A stretch of DNA of 64,000 nucleotides from Fundicoccus culcitae (GCF_024661895.1 NZ_CP102453.1:2976001-3040000), one strand, 5' to 3'. Positions 33,863 to 43,505 are shown, counted from the stretch's first letter. Numbers and translations: made by a program. Notes: generated by a model not told the origin, from the letters alone.

Positions 33863-34903
33863 TTACTCAAATTGACTTAACAAAAATTGGATGGTTTTCC
33901 AACTTGGAAAATGCGCATTGTTTTCGATAATTTCTATAGATAGATGGGGATTATCGATTTCTTCGATTACTTGCACTAGTTGTTTCGTTGATGTAATGAC
34001 ATCATTTTCACCTTGATAAATTTGGTAAGGTATTTGAATGTCCCGGAAAACAGCGGATAAATCAGTGTTTATTAATTCTAGCATCAGTGACGTGTTATCT
34101 TGATAGCCATTACTGCTTAAAGCACTTTTATCAGAAAAAGTGTAATCAGGGCTGGTGAGAATCCCGACAAGTAATTCAAGTAAGCCGTATCTAAATAAAC
34201 CATCAGAAAAATAATAGCCGGCATTGATGATTTTGTTCGAGACAAATTCAAGGTCATTCATTGAATAATCTTCAGCCATCATTATCTGTTGAAAGTGAAT
34301 GGTTTCTTCATCATTCAAAGACATTTGTTCCATAAGTTGAAAAATTTCTTCATTAAAGAAGATGCTCTTACTCACTTGTCCATACACGACCACCCGGTCA
34401 ATTAAATCAGGTCGTTCGGCGGCTGCATAAGCAGATAAGACAGACCCCCAAGAAACACCAAAAAGTTGAATATCGTTATTGGGAAAATCTTCATGGATGG
34501 CATCAATTAAATCGACCGTCATATTAACTAAATCTTCAATTTGATAGGAATCATCGATGGGTGCATTATTAATACCTGATCCCCATTGATCCCATAAAAC
34601 TAATAGATTATGGTCGGTTAATTCGGGTAATATTCCTCTTGAGCCAACGTTGAAAGGAATTGGTGAGCCTGGGCCACCATGTAAAAAAATCACGATGGGC
34701 AAGTCACTTGCTTTCCCTTCGATTAAAACCGTTTGTTCATGTCCTCCTAATTGATAGGTTCTTGTTTCTGAAATACTGTTTGAATTAATAACCGCTTGAC
34801 GTTGGAAATGAACTTTTATTATAACAATCATTATAAAGACAAAAACCAATGCCACTAATACTAGCAACCATTTCAATAACATCTTTGATATTTTTTTTAG
34901 CAT
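33863..34903 (-). CDS. Membrane-anchored alpha/beta hydrolase (proline-iminopeptidase-like)
   Basis: The 346-residue protein starts with a membrane segment (LLKWLLVLVALVFVFIMIVII) and has a predicted extracellular alpha/beta-hydrolase domain. FLHGGPGSPIPF carries the HGGPG oxyanion motif of S33-type peptidases, LLVLWDQWGSG follows, and the nucleophile Ser lies in LFGVSWGSVLSAY. A late Asp (GENDVITS) and His (ENNAHFPS) complete the triad. Related proteins include proline iminopeptidases and esterases. The ATG is at the minus-strand end behind AGGAGCTTTC. It is convergent with the ABC operon and probably monocistronic. Confidence 0.87.
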   Translation of the reverse strand: MLKKISKMLLKWLLVLVALVFVFIMIVIIKVHFQRQAVINSNSISETRTYQLGGHEQTVLIEGKASDLPIVIFLHGGPGSPIPFNVGSRGILPELTDHNLLVLWDQWGSGINNAPIDDSYQIEDLVNMTVDLIDAIHEDFPNNDIQLFGVSWGSVLSAYAAAERPDLIDRVVVYGQVSKSIFFNEEIFQLMEQMSLNDEETIHFQQIMMAEDYSMNDLEFVSNKIINAGYYFSDGLFRYGLLELLVGILTSPDYTFSDKSALSSNGYQDNTSLMLELINTDLSAVFRDIQIPYQIYQGENDVITSTKQLVQVIEEIDNPHLSIEIIENNAHFPSWKTIQFLLSQFE

Positions 34904-35083
34904 GGTGAAAGCTCCTAACGGTTTATTGAATCTAATTATAATGAAAGGAGTTTACAAGAGCAAATAAGAAAAGATAATAACAAAGATTAATAAGCAAATT
35001 CGACCCAATAATGCTTAAAATAGGGTAATATATTAATAGAGAGTAATGATTGAAAATAGAAATAGAGTAGATAGGATTAATTG

Positions 35084-35536
35084 ATGAAAATATATATTGA
35101 TGCAGATGGCTCTCCGGTCAAGGACGAGGTGATAAAACTAGCGAAAAGATACCATTTAGAGGTTATTATGGTCACCGCATTCGAACATTATACTAACAAA
35201 ATATATCCTGATTTTGTTACATTTATCTATGTGGACAAAGGTAAAGATGCGGTTGATTTCAAAATTATATCTTTAATTGAGCCAAACGATATTTTGGTCA
35301 CTCAAGATTATGGATTGGCTTCTTTGTTGATTAATAAAGCCAATGTTATTAATCAAAGTGGGATGGTGTATACACAAGACAACATTGATCAATTGTTATG
35401 GCAACGCCATATTGGCCAACAGATGCGAAAACAAGGCTTACGAACAAAAAGTATTAGCAAATATTCAGATGAAAACCGACAATCATTTAGTCAATCGTTA
35501 CAAAGATTGATTGAAGATCATTTACCATCTGATTAG
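35084..35536 (+). CDS. DUF188 (YaiI/YqxD) family protein
   Basis: The 150-residue protein matches the YaiI/YqxD family: MKIYIDADGSPVKDEVIKLAKR at the N-terminus, with a metal-binding-like Asp pair, DKGKDAVDFKIISLIEPNDILVTQDYGLASL in the middle, and a basic C-terminus with QMRKQGLRTKSISKYS. The fold resembles PIN-type nucleases, but activity is not established. ATG 35084 was chosen over TTG 35081 because of spacing to AGGATT. It is followed 33 bp later by the AraC regulator. Confidence 0.9.
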   Translation: MKIYIDADGSPVKDEVIKLAKRYHLEVIMVTAFEHYTNKIYPDFVTFIYVDKGKDAVDFKIISLIEPNDILVTQDYGLASLLINKANVINQSGMVYTQDNIDQLLWQRHIGQQMRKQGLRTKSISKYSDENRQSFSQSLQRLIEDHLPSD

Positions 35537-35568
35537 CCAGATTTCAGATGAAGGGGCAATAGGATTTT

Positions 35569-36453
35569 ATGAGTGTGTATTTAGAGATACCTGAATTTGA
35601 TTCAAATTTTCAGATTAGATCATTTACAAATGATGGGATGACAATTGTCTACCCGCATTGGCATAAAGAAATTGAAATTATTCATGCGGATAAAGGGCAT
35701 ATCAATATCGGTGTCAACAATCAAGTTATTACCGTTCAAGAAGGTGAAACTATCTTTTTTGCTAGTGGAGAACCGCATTATTTTTTAGCTTCTCCAAATA
35801 GTGAGCGTATTGTTCTGCAATTTGATTTGAGTTTATTGCGCGAAAATAGTTTGGCACAAAAAGATGATCGCTCTTTGGTGGAGGTGTTTAGTCAAGGAGA
35901 GCGTCATAGTGCCAATTGGCAAGCAGAAACGGCGCGTAAAGTAGAGCAGTTGGTGCGGCAATTGCATCAAACGGTTAACAGTTCGCTGGAAGGTAAAAAG
36001 TATTTGGTAATGGCTGATTTATATCAATTGGTTAGTTTATACTTTCATGAAATACCCAAGCAGTCCTCGACGGCTGTACGGACAAAATCAACTAACCAAT
36101 CCAAAGATGTTTTAGATCAAGTCAATGATGCCGTCGAATATATAGAAGCGCATTATTTCGAACAGATAACTTTGGGTGATGTCGCTGAGGCGGTTGGCTT
36201 TAGTCCTTATTATTTTACACGTTTTTTTAAAAAGAATATGGGCATGACCTTCGTGGAGTTTTTACGTGAATATCGTTTAAATCAAGCCATGTTTATTTTA
36301 GCCAATGAAGATGTCCCTATGACAGAAGTAGCTGAAAAGTCAGGTTTTGGGAGTGTAAAAACCTTTCATCATGTTTTTAAAGAACAAATGGGTATATCAC
36401 CTTTGCAGTATCAAAAATCACTCCAAAGAAAAATGAAATCAAAAATAAGTTAA
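35569..36453 (+). CDS. AraC-family transcriptional regulator
   Basis: The 294-residue protein has an N-terminal cupin-like sensor domain (IVYPHWHKEIEIIHADKGHINIGVNNQ, then GETIFFASGEPHYF) and a C-terminal pair of AraC helix-turn-helix motifs (ITLGDVAEAVGFSPYYFTRFFKKNMG and VPMTEVAEKSGFGSVKTFHHVFKEQMG). Sensors of this kind usually bind sugars. The sugar-oxidation cluster begins 280 bp downstream on the same strand and is its probable target (inference). Confidence 0.92.
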   Translation: MSVYLEIPEFDSNFQIRSFTNDGMTIVYPHWHKEIEIIHADKGHINIGVNNQVITVQEGETIFFASGEPHYFLASPNSERIVLQFDLSLLRENSLAQKDDRSLVEVFSQGERHSANWQAETARKVEQLVRQLHQTVNSSLEGKKYLVMADLYQLVSLYFHEIPKQSSTAVRTKSTNQSKDVLDQVNDAVEYIEAHYFEQITLGDVAEAVGFSPYYFTRFFKKNMGMTFVEFLREYRLNQAMFILANEDVPMTEVAEKSGFGSVKTFHHVFKEQMGISPLQYQKSLQRKMKSKIS

Positions 36454-36733
36454 TGACATATATGCCTTCGTTCAACATCATTTAGTTGGATTAAGGCTAT
36501 TTTTTGCGTAAAAAGCTGTACATTGGACTGTTATAATATTGTGAGCTGAATATTACTAGCTGAAATAATAGGAATCAGCCCTAACGCGCTCAATTGATTC
36601 AGAAAGACAGAAAAATATTTTTCTATAAATTCGAGAGCAATATACGGGAATATTTCCAATCGATTTAGGAAGAAATTCAAATGAAAATGGCTTATTATAT
36701 AAGTGATAGAAAACGTTAACAGGAGGATTTTTT
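36454..36733 (+). promoter_or_regulatory. Regulatory region of the sugar-dehydrogenase cluster
   Basis: An extended -10 element TGTTATAAT (36529-36537) and, nearer the gene, TAGAAAACGTTAACA (36707-36721), which matches the catabolite-responsive (cre) consensus with one mismatch and lies just before the AGGAGG ribosome site. A CcpA or LacI-type protein bound there should repress the cluster. The rest of the region shows nothing else I can support. Confidence 0.55.
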
Positions 36734-37825
36734 ATGACACTTAGAGTTGGAGTTATTGGTTGTGGTGGAATTGGAACAAAAAAACACTTGCCAGCATTAG
36801 CACAGATTGAAGAGGTAGAAATCGTTGCTTTATGTGACATTATTGTAGAACGTGCTGTGGATGCCAAGAAAGAATTTGGTACTGCTGATACAGAAGTTTT
36901 TGCTGACTATCAAGAAATGTTAGACAAAGTTGATTTAGATGTGGTTCATGTTTGTACACCTAATTCGTCACATGCTGAACTTTCAATCGCTGCCTTAGAA
37001 GCTGATTGTCATGTTATGTGTGAAAAACCTATGGCTAAAACGGCAAAGGAAGCCCGTGCCATGGTGGAAGCCGCTAAACGTACGGGGAAAAAATTAACCA
37101 TTGGCTACCAAAACCGTTTCAGAACAGATTCGCAACATTTACATAAAATTGTTGAAGATGGTGGTTTAGGAGATATTTATTTTGCTAAAGCACATGCGAT
37201 TCGTCGTCGTGCGGTACCAACTTGGGGTGTTTTCTTAGACGAAGAAGCTCAAGGTGGGGGACCGTTAATTGACATTGGTACACACGCTCTCGATTTAACT
37301 TTATGGTTAATGAACAATTATAAACCAAAATTTGTGGTTGGAAATGCTTATCATAAATTGGCAGAACATAAAAATTCAGCTAACGCATGGGGTCCATGGG
37401 ATCCGTCTAAATTTACGGTCGAAGATTCTGCTTTTGGTTATGTCGTTATGGAAAATGGGGCGTCAATTTTCCTAGAGGCAAGCTGGGCTTTAAATACCTT
37501 AGATGTTAAGGAAGCTAAAACGACCTTAATGGGGGATAAAGCTGGAGCTGATATGAATAATGGTTTAACGATTAATGGTGAAGAATATGGTTTGATGTAT
37601 GAAAAAGAAGTTAATTTAACCACAGGTGGCGTTGATTTTTATGAAGGAATGGAAAATGACCCTGAATTAATTGAAGCGCGTCAATGGATTGATGCGATTT
37701 TAAATGATACAACACCAGTGGTTTTACCTGAACAAGCTTTAGTTGTTACCGAAATTTTGGAAGCTATCTATGAATCATCAAAAACGGGTAAACCTGTTTA
37801 CTTCAATGGTGAAGGAGAAGCTTAA
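36734..37825 (+). CDS. Gfo/Idh/MocA-family NAD(P)-dependent sugar dehydrogenase (1)
   Basis: The 363-residue protein has the Rossmann motif VGVIGCGGIGTKKHLPAL and DVVHVCTPNSSHAELS. The catalytic Lys lies in CEKPMAKT, followed by YQNRF and LIDIGTHALDLTLWLM, a typical family segment with the active-site Asp and His. Family members oxidise sugars, inositols or glycosides. It is the first gene of a run of overlapping cistrons; its TAA overlaps the next ATG (TAATG). The substrate cannot be read from the sequence, but the ThuA and COG1082 neighbours suggest a 3-keto-sugar pathway. Confidence 0.92.
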   Translation: MTLRVGVIGCGGIGTKKHLPALAQIEEVEIVALCDIIVERAVDAKKEFGTADTEVFADYQEMLDKVDLDVVHVCTPNSSHAELSIAALEADCHVMCEKPMAKTAKEARAMVEAAKRTGKKLTIGYQNRFRTDSQHLHKIVEDGGLGDIYFAKAHAIRRRAVPTWGVFLDEEAQGGGPLIDIGTHALDLTLWLMNNYKPKFVVGNAYHKLAEHKNSANAWGPWDPSKFTVEDSAFGYVVMENGASIFLEASWALNTLDVKEAKTTLMGDKAGADMNNGLTINGEEYGLMYEKEVNLTTGGVDFYEGMENDPELIEARQWIDAILNDTTPVVLPEQALVVTEILEAIYESSKTGKPVYFNGEGEA

Positions 37826-38577
37826 TGAGTATACCTAAGATTGCTTTACAATTATGGAGTATCAAAGAACACATTCAAGATAATTTAGAAAATTCCTTAA
37901 AAGAAGTTTCCCAAATGGGTTATGATGGTGTCGAATTTGCCGGTTATTTTGGTCATAAGGCTGAAGATGTTAAATCATGGTTAGACGAATATCATCTACA
38001 AGTAGCTGCTTCGCACACCCCCTTTGAGTCGTTACAAAATGACTTAGAAGCTGAAATTGAATATGCTAAAACAGTTGGGAATAAATTCATTATCGTTCCT
38101 TATGCTACATTTGATAATTTAGCAGGTTGGGAAAATTTCTGGAAAGAAATGGAAGCTATCGCCAGACGCTTAAATGACGAGGACATCATGTTAGGCTACC
38201 ATAATCATAATCACGAATTCGATGGCTCAAAAGGTTATGATATTTTAGATTTAGCAGCAAAGTTAGCGCCTTCGATTTTATTAGAAATTGACACGTATTG
38301 GGTGAATTTTGCAGGTGTTGATTCAGTTAAATGGATTAAGAAACATACGGATAGTGTGGGGATGTTGCATATTAAAGACTTCGATGCAACCAATCAAGAA
38401 AGTATTCAAATTGGTGAAGGCACGTTGCCGATTGCTGATTATGTAAAAGTTGCTTCACGTTTAGAACACCCATGGCTTGTGATTGAACAAGAAGCCTTCC
38501 GAACGGCAACACCCCTCGAAGCAGCTGCTGCAAATGTTAAAGCGCTACGTGAGATTGTTAAGGAGGTTGCTAAATGA
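37825..38577 (+). CDS. Sugar phosphate isomerase/epimerase-like TIM barrel (COG1082) (1)
   Basis: The 250-residue protein of the xylose-isomerase-like/AP-endonuclease-2 superfamily has [10 protein letters not shown] at the N-terminus and metal-binding positions in [32 protein letters not shown] and LVIEQEAF. Family members isomerise or epimerise keto-sugars, or cleave keto-glycosides. It is coupled by overlap to genes on both sides (TAATG upstream, ATGA downstream), so it acts with the dehydrogenase and the ThuA-like protein. Confidence 0.9.
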   Translation: MSIPKIALQLWSIKEHIQDNLENSLKEVSQMGYDGVEFAGYFGHKAEDVKSWLDEYHLQVAASHTPFESLQNDLEAEIEYAKTVGNKFIIVPYATFDNLAGWENFWKEMEAIARRLNDEDIMLGYHNHNHEFDGSKGYDILDLAAKLAPSILLEIDTYWVNFAGVDSVKWIKKHTDSVGMLHIKDFDATNQESIQIGEGTLPIADYVKVASRLEHPWLVIEQEAFRTATPLEAAAANVKALREIVKEVAK

Positions 38578-39281
38578 TTCGGGTAACGGTTTGGAATGAA
38601 TTTAGACATGAGACAACAGATGCTGAGGTCAAAGCCGTTTATCCTGAGGGTATTCATCAACAAATTGCTTCGTTTTTAAGCGAAGATTTTGAAGTTAAAA
38701 CAGCAACTCTTGATGAAGCCGAACATGGTTTGACCGAAGAGGTCCTTAATGCCACCGATGTTCTTATTTGGTGGGGACATATGGCCCATGATGAAGTAGC
38801 TGATGAAATTGTAGACCGTGTTCAACAAAGAGTCTTAGCCGGTATGGGATTAATCGTATTACACTCAGGTCACTTTTCAAAAATCTTTCAACGTTTAATG
38901 GGAACAAGCTGTAACCTAAAATGGCGTGAAGATGGTAAACACACCCGTTTATGGAATGTTAATCCTTCCCATCCTATTGCGGCCGGTGTAGGCGAATATT
39001 TTGAAATTGAACAAGAAGAAATGTATGGTGAACATTTTGATATTCCAGCACCAGACGAACTTGTTTTTGTCAGCTGGTTCCCAGGGGGCGAGGTTTTCCG
39101 TTCTGGCTGTACCTTCCGCCGTGGGCAAGGCAAAATTTTCTATTTCCAACCCGGTCATGAAACCTACCCGACCTACTACCAACCAATGGTCCAAAAAGTC
39201 ATTCGGAATGCGATTCATTGGGCGAATCCGACTGAACAAGAATGTGTATACTATGGCCATTATCAAGCCCTTGAACAATAA
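38574..39281 (+). CDS. ThuA-family protein (trehalose-utilization-like, GATase1-like fold)
   Basis: The 235-residue protein has [10 protein letters not shown] at the N-terminus, then [28 protein letters not shown] and the C-terminal [14 protein letters not shown], the family hallmark. ThuA partners a Gfo/Idh/MocA dehydrogenase (ThuB) in rhizobial trehalose and maltitol use, where disaccharides pass through 3-keto forms. Here too it sits beside such a dehydrogenase. Its stop codon lies inside an AATAAATATC motif. Its precise reaction is not established. Confidence 0.88.
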   Translation: MIRVTVWNEFRHETTDAEVKAVYPEGIHQQIASFLSEDFEVKTATLDEAEHGLTEEVLNATDVLIWWGHMAHDEVADEIVDRVQQRVLAGMGLIVLHSGHFSKIFQRLMGTSCNLKWREDGKHTRLWNVNPSHPIAAGVGEYFEIEQEEMYGEHFDIPAPDELVFVSWFPGGEVFRSGCTFRRGQGKIFYFQPGHETYPTYYQPMVQKVIRNAIHWANPTEQECVYYGHYQALEQ

Positions 39282-39314
39282 ATATCTACAAAAATCTGTA
39301 AGGAGGATTTTCAA

Positions 39315-40283
39315 ATGAAATTAGGCGTTTTTACACCCGTTTTTAATAACTTAAGTTTTGAAGCGATGATTGATAAAGTAGCCGACGCTGGATTGCAAAT
39401 GGTTGAAATTGGAACAGGGGGTTCACCCGGTGACGCCCATTTAAATATTCAAGAATTACTGGCTAGTGAACAAGCCCGTAAAGATTACTTAGCTAAATTA
39501 GCAGACAGAGGGCTAGAAATTTCTGCATTAAGTGCCCATCATAATCCAATTTCACCCAATCCAAAAGAAGCGGCTGAGGCGGACAAATTATTACGTGATA
39601 CCATTAAATTGGCTTCATTGATGAATGTGCCCGTTGTCAATGGTTTCTCAGGTGTATCAGGCGGAAACGCAACGGATACACAAGTGAATTGGCCTGTATT
39701 GCCTTGGCCGACTGAATACAATGATAATTATGAATACCAATGGGAGAAAAAGTTAATTCCTTATTGGAAAGACATCAATCAAGAAGCCACTGCTGCAGGG
39801 GTAAAAATTGGGATTGAACTACATGGTGGTTTCTTAGCTCATACACCATATACCATGTTGAAATTACGTGATGCAACAGGTGATGCGATTGGTTGTAACT
39901 TTGATCCGAGTCATCTATGGTGGCAAGGCATTGATCCAGTTGCAGCTATCAAAATCTTAGGCAAAGAAAATGCGATTCACCATTTCCATGCCAAAGATAC
40001 CTATTTAGATCAAGACAATATTAATATGTATGGTTTAACCGATATGCAACCCTATGGGAATGTTCAAACACGGGCATGGACTTTCCGTTCCGTCGGTTGT
40101 GGACATGATTTACAAACTTGGTCTGATATGATTTCCGCTTTGCGTCTATATGGTTATGATTATGTTTTGAGTATTGAACATGAAGATCCAATCATGTCTG
40201 TTGATGAAGGATTCATGCGGGCGGTAACGAATTTAAAACAAGTTATGATTAAAGATCAACCAGGAGAAATGTGGTGGGTTTAA
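39315..40283 (+). CDS. Sugar phosphate isomerase/epimerase-like TIM barrel (COG1082) (2)
   Basis: The 322-residue protein has MKLGVFTPVFNNLSFEAMID at the N-terminus and metal-binding residues in GIELHGGF, CNFDPSHLWWQG, HFHAKDTYLD and LSIEHEDP. It is longer than its 250-residue neighbour and belongs to a different subgroup, so the two are unlikely to be redundant. The ATG follows AAGGAGGATTTTC. It could catalyse isomerisation or beta-elimination of a keto-sugar or glycoside made by the dehydrogenases (inference). Confidence 0.9.
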   Translation: MKLGVFTPVFNNLSFEAMIDKVADAGLQMVEIGTGGSPGDAHLNIQELLASEQARKDYLAKLADRGLEISALSAHHNPISPNPKEAAEADKLLRDTIKLASLMNVPVVNGFSGVSGGNATDTQVNWPVLPWPTEYNDNYEYQWEKKLIPYWKDINQEATAAGVKIGIELHGGFLAHTPYTMLKLRDATGDAIGCNFDPSHLWWQGIDPVAAIKILGKENAIHHFHAKDTYLDQDNINMYGLTDMQPYGNVQTRAWTFRSVGCGHDLQTWSDMISALRLYGYDYVLSIEHEDPIMSVDEGFMRAVTNLKQVMIKDQPGEMWWV

Positions 40284-40312
40284 CCCCATTTCCCCCATTA
40301 AATAGTATAATG

Positions 40313-40348
40313 GTAGAGACAGTTAAATGAGAAAGTAGCTGTCTCTAC
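40313..40348 (+). terminator. Hairpin between the two halves of the sugar cluster
   Basis: A 10-bp stem GTAGAGACAG/CTGTCTCTAC (40313-40322, 40339-40348) is followed only by TTTG, so it is a weak terminator or an RNA processing site. Confidence 0.5.
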
Positions 40349-40388
40349 TTTGAATTTATGATTGTTATTTAGAGAAGGTGGTAGAGGA

Positions 40389-41420
40389 ATGGAAAAATTA
40401 GGAATCGCAATCGTTGGTTATGGTGGTATGGGTACCTATCATGCAAGTACCCTAATTCCAGAAGAATATTTTGATTTAAAGGGTATTTGGGATATTGCCA
40501 AAAAACAACGAGCGTTAGCCGAAGAAAATGATTTACATGTTTTTGAGAGTTTTGAGGCGGTCTTAGAAGATAAATCCGTTGAAGCGATTTTAATCGCAAC
40601 CCCGAATGATTCACATAAAGCGATTGCCATCCAAGCTTTAGAAGCAGGTAAACATGTCATCTGTGAAAAGCCTGTGATGTTATCGACAGAAGAATTGGAT
40701 GAGGTTTTAGCTGTAGCCGAAAAAGCTGACCGTATTTTTATGGTGCATCAAAACCGTCGTTGGGATCCAGACTTTTTAGTGATTAAAGAGTTAATGCATA
40801 ATCACCAAATCGGTGAAATCTTCCAAATTGAATCACGTGTGCATGGTGCTAATGGTATTCCAGGTGATTGGCGTCATGTGAAAGCCCAAGGTGGTGGTAT
40901 GATACTTGATTGGGGCGTTCATTTATTGGATCAAATCCATACTTTAGTCGATAGTCCGATTAAAACCATGCGGGCTGACTTGAGTTTTGTGTTAGGTAAT
41001 GAAGTGGATGATGGTTTTACCGTTACCCTTATTCATGAAAATGGACTTAAATCGGTCGTTGAAGTTGGAACAACTAACTATGTTAAATTACCGCGTTGGT
41101 ATGTTAAAGGGACCGAAGGCACAGCTATTATTGAAGATTGGGATTTAAGTGGAACAATGATCGTTGCAACGGGAGATAGTACTGCGACACCTCAACCTAT
41201 TCAGGCCGGTGTTGGTTTAACTAAAACCATGGCACCACCTTCTGAAGAAGCAACGGAAGAATTAGCATTACCAACACCTCATATGATGAATGAAAGTTTC
41301 TACTTTAACTTTTATCGGACGGTTCGCGAAGGAGCAGAACCGATTGTTAAGAACGAAGAAGTTCGTTATGTGATGCAATTAATGGAACGTATTTTTGAAG
41401 AAGCGGATGTCATCCAATAA
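40389..41420 (+). CDS. Gfo/Idh/MocA-family NAD(P)-dependent sugar dehydrogenase (2)
   Basis: The 343-residue dehydrogenase has GIAIVGYGGMGTYHAST (Rossmann), AILIATPNDSHKAIA, catalytic Lys in CEKPVMLS, QNRRWDPDF and MILDWGVHLLDQIHTLV. It differs enough from the first Gfo/Idh/MocA protein to suggest another substrate or the reverse reaction. ATG 40389 follows GAAGGTGGTAGAGG; the frame is open to 40362 without a ribosome site. It is followed by a terminator. Confidence 0.92.
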   Translation: MEKLGIAIVGYGGMGTYHASTLIPEEYFDLKGIWDIAKKQRALAEENDLHVFESFEAVLEDKSVEAILIATPNDSHKAIAIQALEAGKHVICEKPVMLSTEELDEVLAVAEKADRIFMVHQNRRWDPDFLVIKELMHNHQIGEIFQIESRVHGANGIPGDWRHVKAQGGGMILDWGVHLLDQIHTLVDSPIKTMRADLSFVLGNEVDDGFTVTLIHENGLKSVVEVGTTNYVKLPRWYVKGTEGTAIIEDWDLSGTMIVATGDSTATPQPIQAGVGLTKTMAPPSEEATEELALPTPHMMNESFYFNFYRTVREGAEPIVKNEEVRYVMQLMERIFEEADVIQ

Positions 41421-41460
41421 AAAGCAGGGTAACCTTGCTTTTAACGTAACCTCAATTAAA

Positions 41461-41514
41461 CAAAGGACAAGAGACTGTTGACATACCCTATGCTTCAGTC
41501 TCTTTGATTGTTTT
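41461..41514 (+). terminator. Terminator after dehydrogenase (2)
   Basis: AGAGACTG (41470-41477) pairs with CAGTCTCT (41495-41502), with flanking CAAAG/CTTTG pairing, then TTGTTTT. Confidence 0.75.
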
Positions 41515-41549
41515 ATCTGAGGGAAATAATCAAAGAGTGGAGGAAAGGG

Positions 41550-42269
41550 ATGTTTAAGCATAAAGTTGTTGTGGTCACGGGTGGCGTTAAGGGGATTGGA
41601 AAAGAAATTGTCGCTCAATTTATGCAAGCTGGCGCTCAAGTTGCTGTTATGGATTTGTTGGAAAATCCTTATTTTCAAGGCGATGTCGCTAACCCGACTG
41701 ATATAGAAGCCTTTGTTCATAAAATTAATCAGGATTTTGAGAAAGTTGACATACTCGTCAATAATGCCTTACCACCTATGTTGGGAATTGATGAAGCTAG
41801 CTTTGAAACTTTTAGTCAGGCTCTGAATGTAGGCATCACAGGACCTTTTTATCTTAGCAAACTATTGTATCCTTTAATGCCTCAAGGATCGGCTATCATT
41901 AATATTTCTTCCAGTCGTCAAGCGATGAGTCAACCTCAAACAGAAAGTTATTCGGCTGCGAAAGGCGGCATTCAAGCTTTGACCCATGCTTTAGCTATCT
42001 CATTAGGGGACAAAGGGATCCGTGTGAATGGGGTAGCTCCAGGTTGGATTGAAACGAATCCAGCGGCTGTCTTAAGCTCAGCAGACCATTTGCAACATCC
42101 GGTCGGACGTGTCGGCCAAGTGGCCGATATTGCTAACCTGGTCCTATACTTAGCCTCAGAAAAGGCTGGCTTTATAACAGGTCAAACGATTACCGTCGAT
42201 GGGGGTATGAGTAAGTTAATGATTTATCATGACGACAACGGTTGGGAATATACCCAAAGTAGCGAGTGA
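41550..42269 (+). CDS. Short-chain dehydrogenase/reductase
   Basis: The 239-residue classical SDR has the cofactor motif VVVTGGVKGIGKEI, VNNALPP in place of the usual NNAG, the catalytic Ser in IINISSSRQAM and Tyr-Lys in SYSAAKGG, and PGWIETNP. ATG 41550 follows GTGGAGG; upstream in-frame codons lack a ribosome site. It probably belongs to the sugar cluster as a further oxidoreductase step; the substrate is unknown. Confidence 0.9.
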   Translation: MFKHKVVVVTGGVKGIGKEIVAQFMQAGAQVAVMDLLENPYFQGDVANPTDIEAFVHKINQDFEKVDILVNNALPPMLGIDEASFETFSQALNVGITGPFYLSKLLYPLMPQGSAIINISSSRQAMSQPQTESYSAAKGGIQALTHALAISLGDKGIRVNGVAPGWIETNPAAVLSSADHLQHPVGRVGQVADIANLVLYLASEKAGFITGQTITVDGGMSKLMIYHDDNGWEYTQSSE

Positions 42270-42327
42270 CTTTGCTTGAAATTTGGGGATATTTATTTGA
42301 AAATAACACCATAGGGAGTGATTAATT

Positions 42328-43137
42328 TTGAAAACAATCAAACTAAATAGTGGTTATTTGATGCCGGTTTTAGGAACAGGCACGAATACTTTTGGTAAAG
42401 AAGGCAATCGATACGATGGTAAAATTAATATGGATACGACCGAGTTGGCTAGTTCCATAGAAGTCGGTTATCGCATGATTGATACGGCAATTTCGTATCG
42501 TAATGAAGCGGTTGTCGGTAAAGCGGTTAAAGAATCAGGAATTGATCGCAGTGAATTTTTCTTAGTGTCCAAAATTCCCGGTCAACCAGCGTACATGAAG
42601 GATGAAGCGTCGATTGATGCGGCTGTGATGGCTAGTTTGGAGGCTTTGCAGACAGATTATATCGATTTATATTTGATTCATCATCCTTGGGATAATTTAG
42701 CTGAAATGCTAGCTGCTTGGAAAGTGTTAGAAAAACATGCTGAGGCGGGTCGCATTAATTCGATAGGTGTTTCCAATTTTAATGAAGAGCAACTTGCGTA
42801 TTTGTTGGATAAGGGGACGATTCCCCCAGCGGTGAATCAAGTGGAATCCCACCCCGGCAAATGGAATGATGCGATTATTGCGTTTGGGATGGAACAGGGC
42901 GTTTTTGCAACATCTTGGGGACCTTTATCACGTTTCGATGACTCGATTAAGGCCAAGCTTGAACCCATTGCTAATAAATATCACAAAACCTGGGCACAAG
43001 TTTTACTGCAATACCAAATTGACCGTGATGTGATGGTCATTCCTAAATCGCATGATGCCAAGCGCCAAGCACAAAATTTCGATGTATTTGATTTTACATT
43101 AACGGAAGACGAGAAAGCCTTCATTAAGAAATTATAA
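42328..43137 (+). CDS. Aldo/keto reductase of the sugar cluster
   Basis: The 269-residue AKR starts with TTG 42328, 7 bp after GGGAGTG. YLMPVLGTGTNTFG, RMIDTAISYRNEAVVGKAV (Asp and Tyr), SKIPGQP (Lys), LYLIHHPW (His), IGVSNFN and MVIPKSHD are the family motifs. It shares its fold with the AKR at 30366 but is clearly divergent. A copy of the 10-mer AATAAATATC lies within the gene and another just upstream. It is the last gene of the cluster. Confidence 0.9.
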   Translation: MKTIKLNSGYLMPVLGTGTNTFGKEGNRYDGKINMDTTELASSIEVGYRMIDTAISYRNEAVVGKAVKESGIDRSEFFLVSKIPGQPAYMKDEASIDAAVMASLEALQTDYIDLYLIHHPWDNLAEMLAAWKVLEKHAEAGRINSIGVSNFNEEQLAYLLDKGTIPPAVNQVESHPGKWNDAIIAFGMEQGVFATSWGPLSRFDDSIKAKLEPIANKYHKTWAQVLLQYQIDRDVMVIPKSHDAKRQAQNFDVFDFTLTEDEKAFIKKL

Positions 43138-43181
43138 TGAGTGTTTGGTGAAAAATTACTCATTTTAGGAAATTATAAGTG

Positions 43182-43216
43182 TTTCAGCCTGAAAACGTTT
43201 CAATTCATGGTATAAT
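43182..43216 (+). promoter_or_regulatory. Extended -10 promoter with cre-like site
   Basis: TGGTATAAT (43208-43216) is an extended -10 element without a clear -35. CTGAAAACGTTTCA lies just upstream and resembles a cre or LacI-type operator, imperfectly symmetric. Confidence 0.55.
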
Positions 43217-43272
43217 AGAAGTAACAAATAAAGCTTAATTTGTTTGAAATCTGTTGAATGAGGTGATTTGAC

Positions 43273-43491
43273 ATGTCGAAACGTCAACGTATTTACAGAC
43301 ATAGACTAAACTTAGTTCAAAATCAAGCGATTCGCAATCAACCAAGTTCTATTGATTTGATGCAAGGCCAAAACATCATTGATGAATCTTCTTATAGTTC
43401 AGAAATAACGTCCATTGAACCATACGGAGAAGCTACCTATATTCAATCACGTAAAAACAAAGACAAAGAAGATAACTTACAGAAAGTATAA
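43273..43491 (+). CDS. Small hydrophilic protein of 72 residues
   Basis: ATG 43273 follows AATGAGGTGA with good spacing, behind an extended -10 promoter and before a terminator, so it is a complete small transcription unit. The N-terminus is strongly basic (SKRQRIYRHRLNLVQNQ) and the rest polar (SSYSSEITSIEPYGEA, KNKDKEDNLQKV), with no membrane segment. I recognise no family. A nucleic-acid-binding role could be guessed from the basic start, but there is no direct support. Confidence 0.65.
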   Translation: MSKRQRIYRHRLNLVQNQAIRNQPSSIDLMQGQNIIDESSYSSEITSIEPYGEATYIQSRKNKDKEDNLQKV

Positions 43492-43505
43492 GTTTCAATA
43501 TTGCC

